A program made the position numbers and the translations under genes. The notes beneath the pieces were generated by a model. The model did no database searches. It was not told the origin of the DNA and was given only the letters and a program-made list of their open reading frames with translations. A stretch of 39,349 bases of DNA from an uncultured Spartobacteria bacterium (GTDB lineage: Bacteria; Verrucomicrobiota; Verrucomicrobiia; Chthoniobacterales; Chthoniobacteraceae): NCBI GenBank assembly GCA_903929475.1, contig CAIYUV010000271.1, positions 1 through 39,349 of the forward strand, given 5' to 3'. Shown here in pieces: positions 39,169 to 39,349 of the stretch (positions within the stretch are counted from its first letter, which is position 1; each line of letters opens with the position of its first letter).

Positions 39169-39349
39169 TCATCGATCCATCGGCATGCGAGGAGGACGAG
39201 TGATCTGTAAACCAAACGCAGGCAGGTCGCGGGTGGTTAGAACTCTCTGTCCATTGATTTTCAGGAACGTGTTGCCAAAATTATCGGCCTTCAGTTCCAT
39301 GACCGGAGTCCACTCGCTGCTTCCGTCCGGCGAGATATTGTGTTCCCAA
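39169..39349 (-). CDS. C-terminal end of a leftward gene (5' end outside window)
   Basis: The minus-strand frame is open from the right edge of the window to a TGA at 39169-39171, about 59 residues. It reads with good coding character, including SPDGSSEWTPVMELKADNFG, NTFLKINGQRVLTTRDLPAF and a Pro/Arg-rich end RPPRMPMDR. The start lies beyond the window, so neither length nor family can be given. The repeated small polar/hydrophobic alternation suggests a beta-rich protein. It ends 111 bases before the tRNA-Leu gene, facing it tail-to-tail. I do not recognise the product. Confidence 0.55.
   Translation of the reverse strand, partial: WEHNISPDGSSEWTPVMELKADNFGNTFLKINGQRVLTTRDLPAFGLQITRPPRMPMDR

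Overview
The window looks like chromosomal DNA of a Verrucomicrobiota bacterium, possibly a soil or freshwater lineage near Chthoniobacterales; that placement is inference. The support is the gene repertoire: PSD1/planctomycete-cytochrome proteins (DUF1549/DUF1553), three DUF1501 proteins, ThuA-like proteins, a DUF1080 protein, a very large 'PVC-type' heme-binding CxxCH protein and a SWIB-domain protein. Most genes are GC-rich and tightly packed, and many encode proteins with Sec, Tat or lipoprotein signals.

Layout. 1-7.7 kb: the end of a DUF1501 gene, a full PSD1 gene with a decayed gene downstream, a small lipoprotein, a ThuA remnant coupled by ATGA to a second PSD1/LamG gene, and a C-terminal truncation of that gene. 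7.7-10.6 kb: a more AT-rich accessory patch. It holds a MvdC/MvdD-like ATP-grasp ligase, a short secreted-looking peptide gene with a strong Shine-Dalgarno sequence directly upstream of it, a divergent XRE regulator and a small membrane protein. It ends at the 5' half of a tRNA-Gln. 10.6-18.2 kb: LolA-like protein and lipid A-type acyltransferase, ThuA protein, a secreted protein of unknown function, a TauE/SafE permease and two convergent DUF1501 genes. 18.3-26.1 kb: SWIB protein with terminator, then a leftward glycan operon (GT2, GT4, Wzy-like polymerase, three GT4, a small membrane protein), mostly joined by ATGA overlaps. 26.2-30.3 kb: an SGNH/beta-propeller/HEAT/cytochrome c fusion. 30.4-39.3 kb: ribD, a squalene/phytoene synthase coupled to a DUF362 protein, a rightward run (secreted protein, trypsin-like protease, clpS, DUF2017), a Sel1 protein, DUF1080, a SUMF1-like protein, tRNA-Leu(GAG) and the 3' end of a leftward gene.

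The most interesting locus is at 7.9-9.5 kb. An ATP-grasp enzyme related to microviridin/graspetide macrocyclases sits 62 bp after a 71-residue peptide. The peptide's C-terminus has alternating Thr/Ser followed by an Asp cluster, as expected of a graspetide (omega-ester/amide RiPP) core, while its N-terminus resembles a secretion signal. A 10-bp hairpin lies between the two genes, and a divergent HTH gene with overlapping palindromes lies upstream. I do not recognise this core motif from characterised graspetides.
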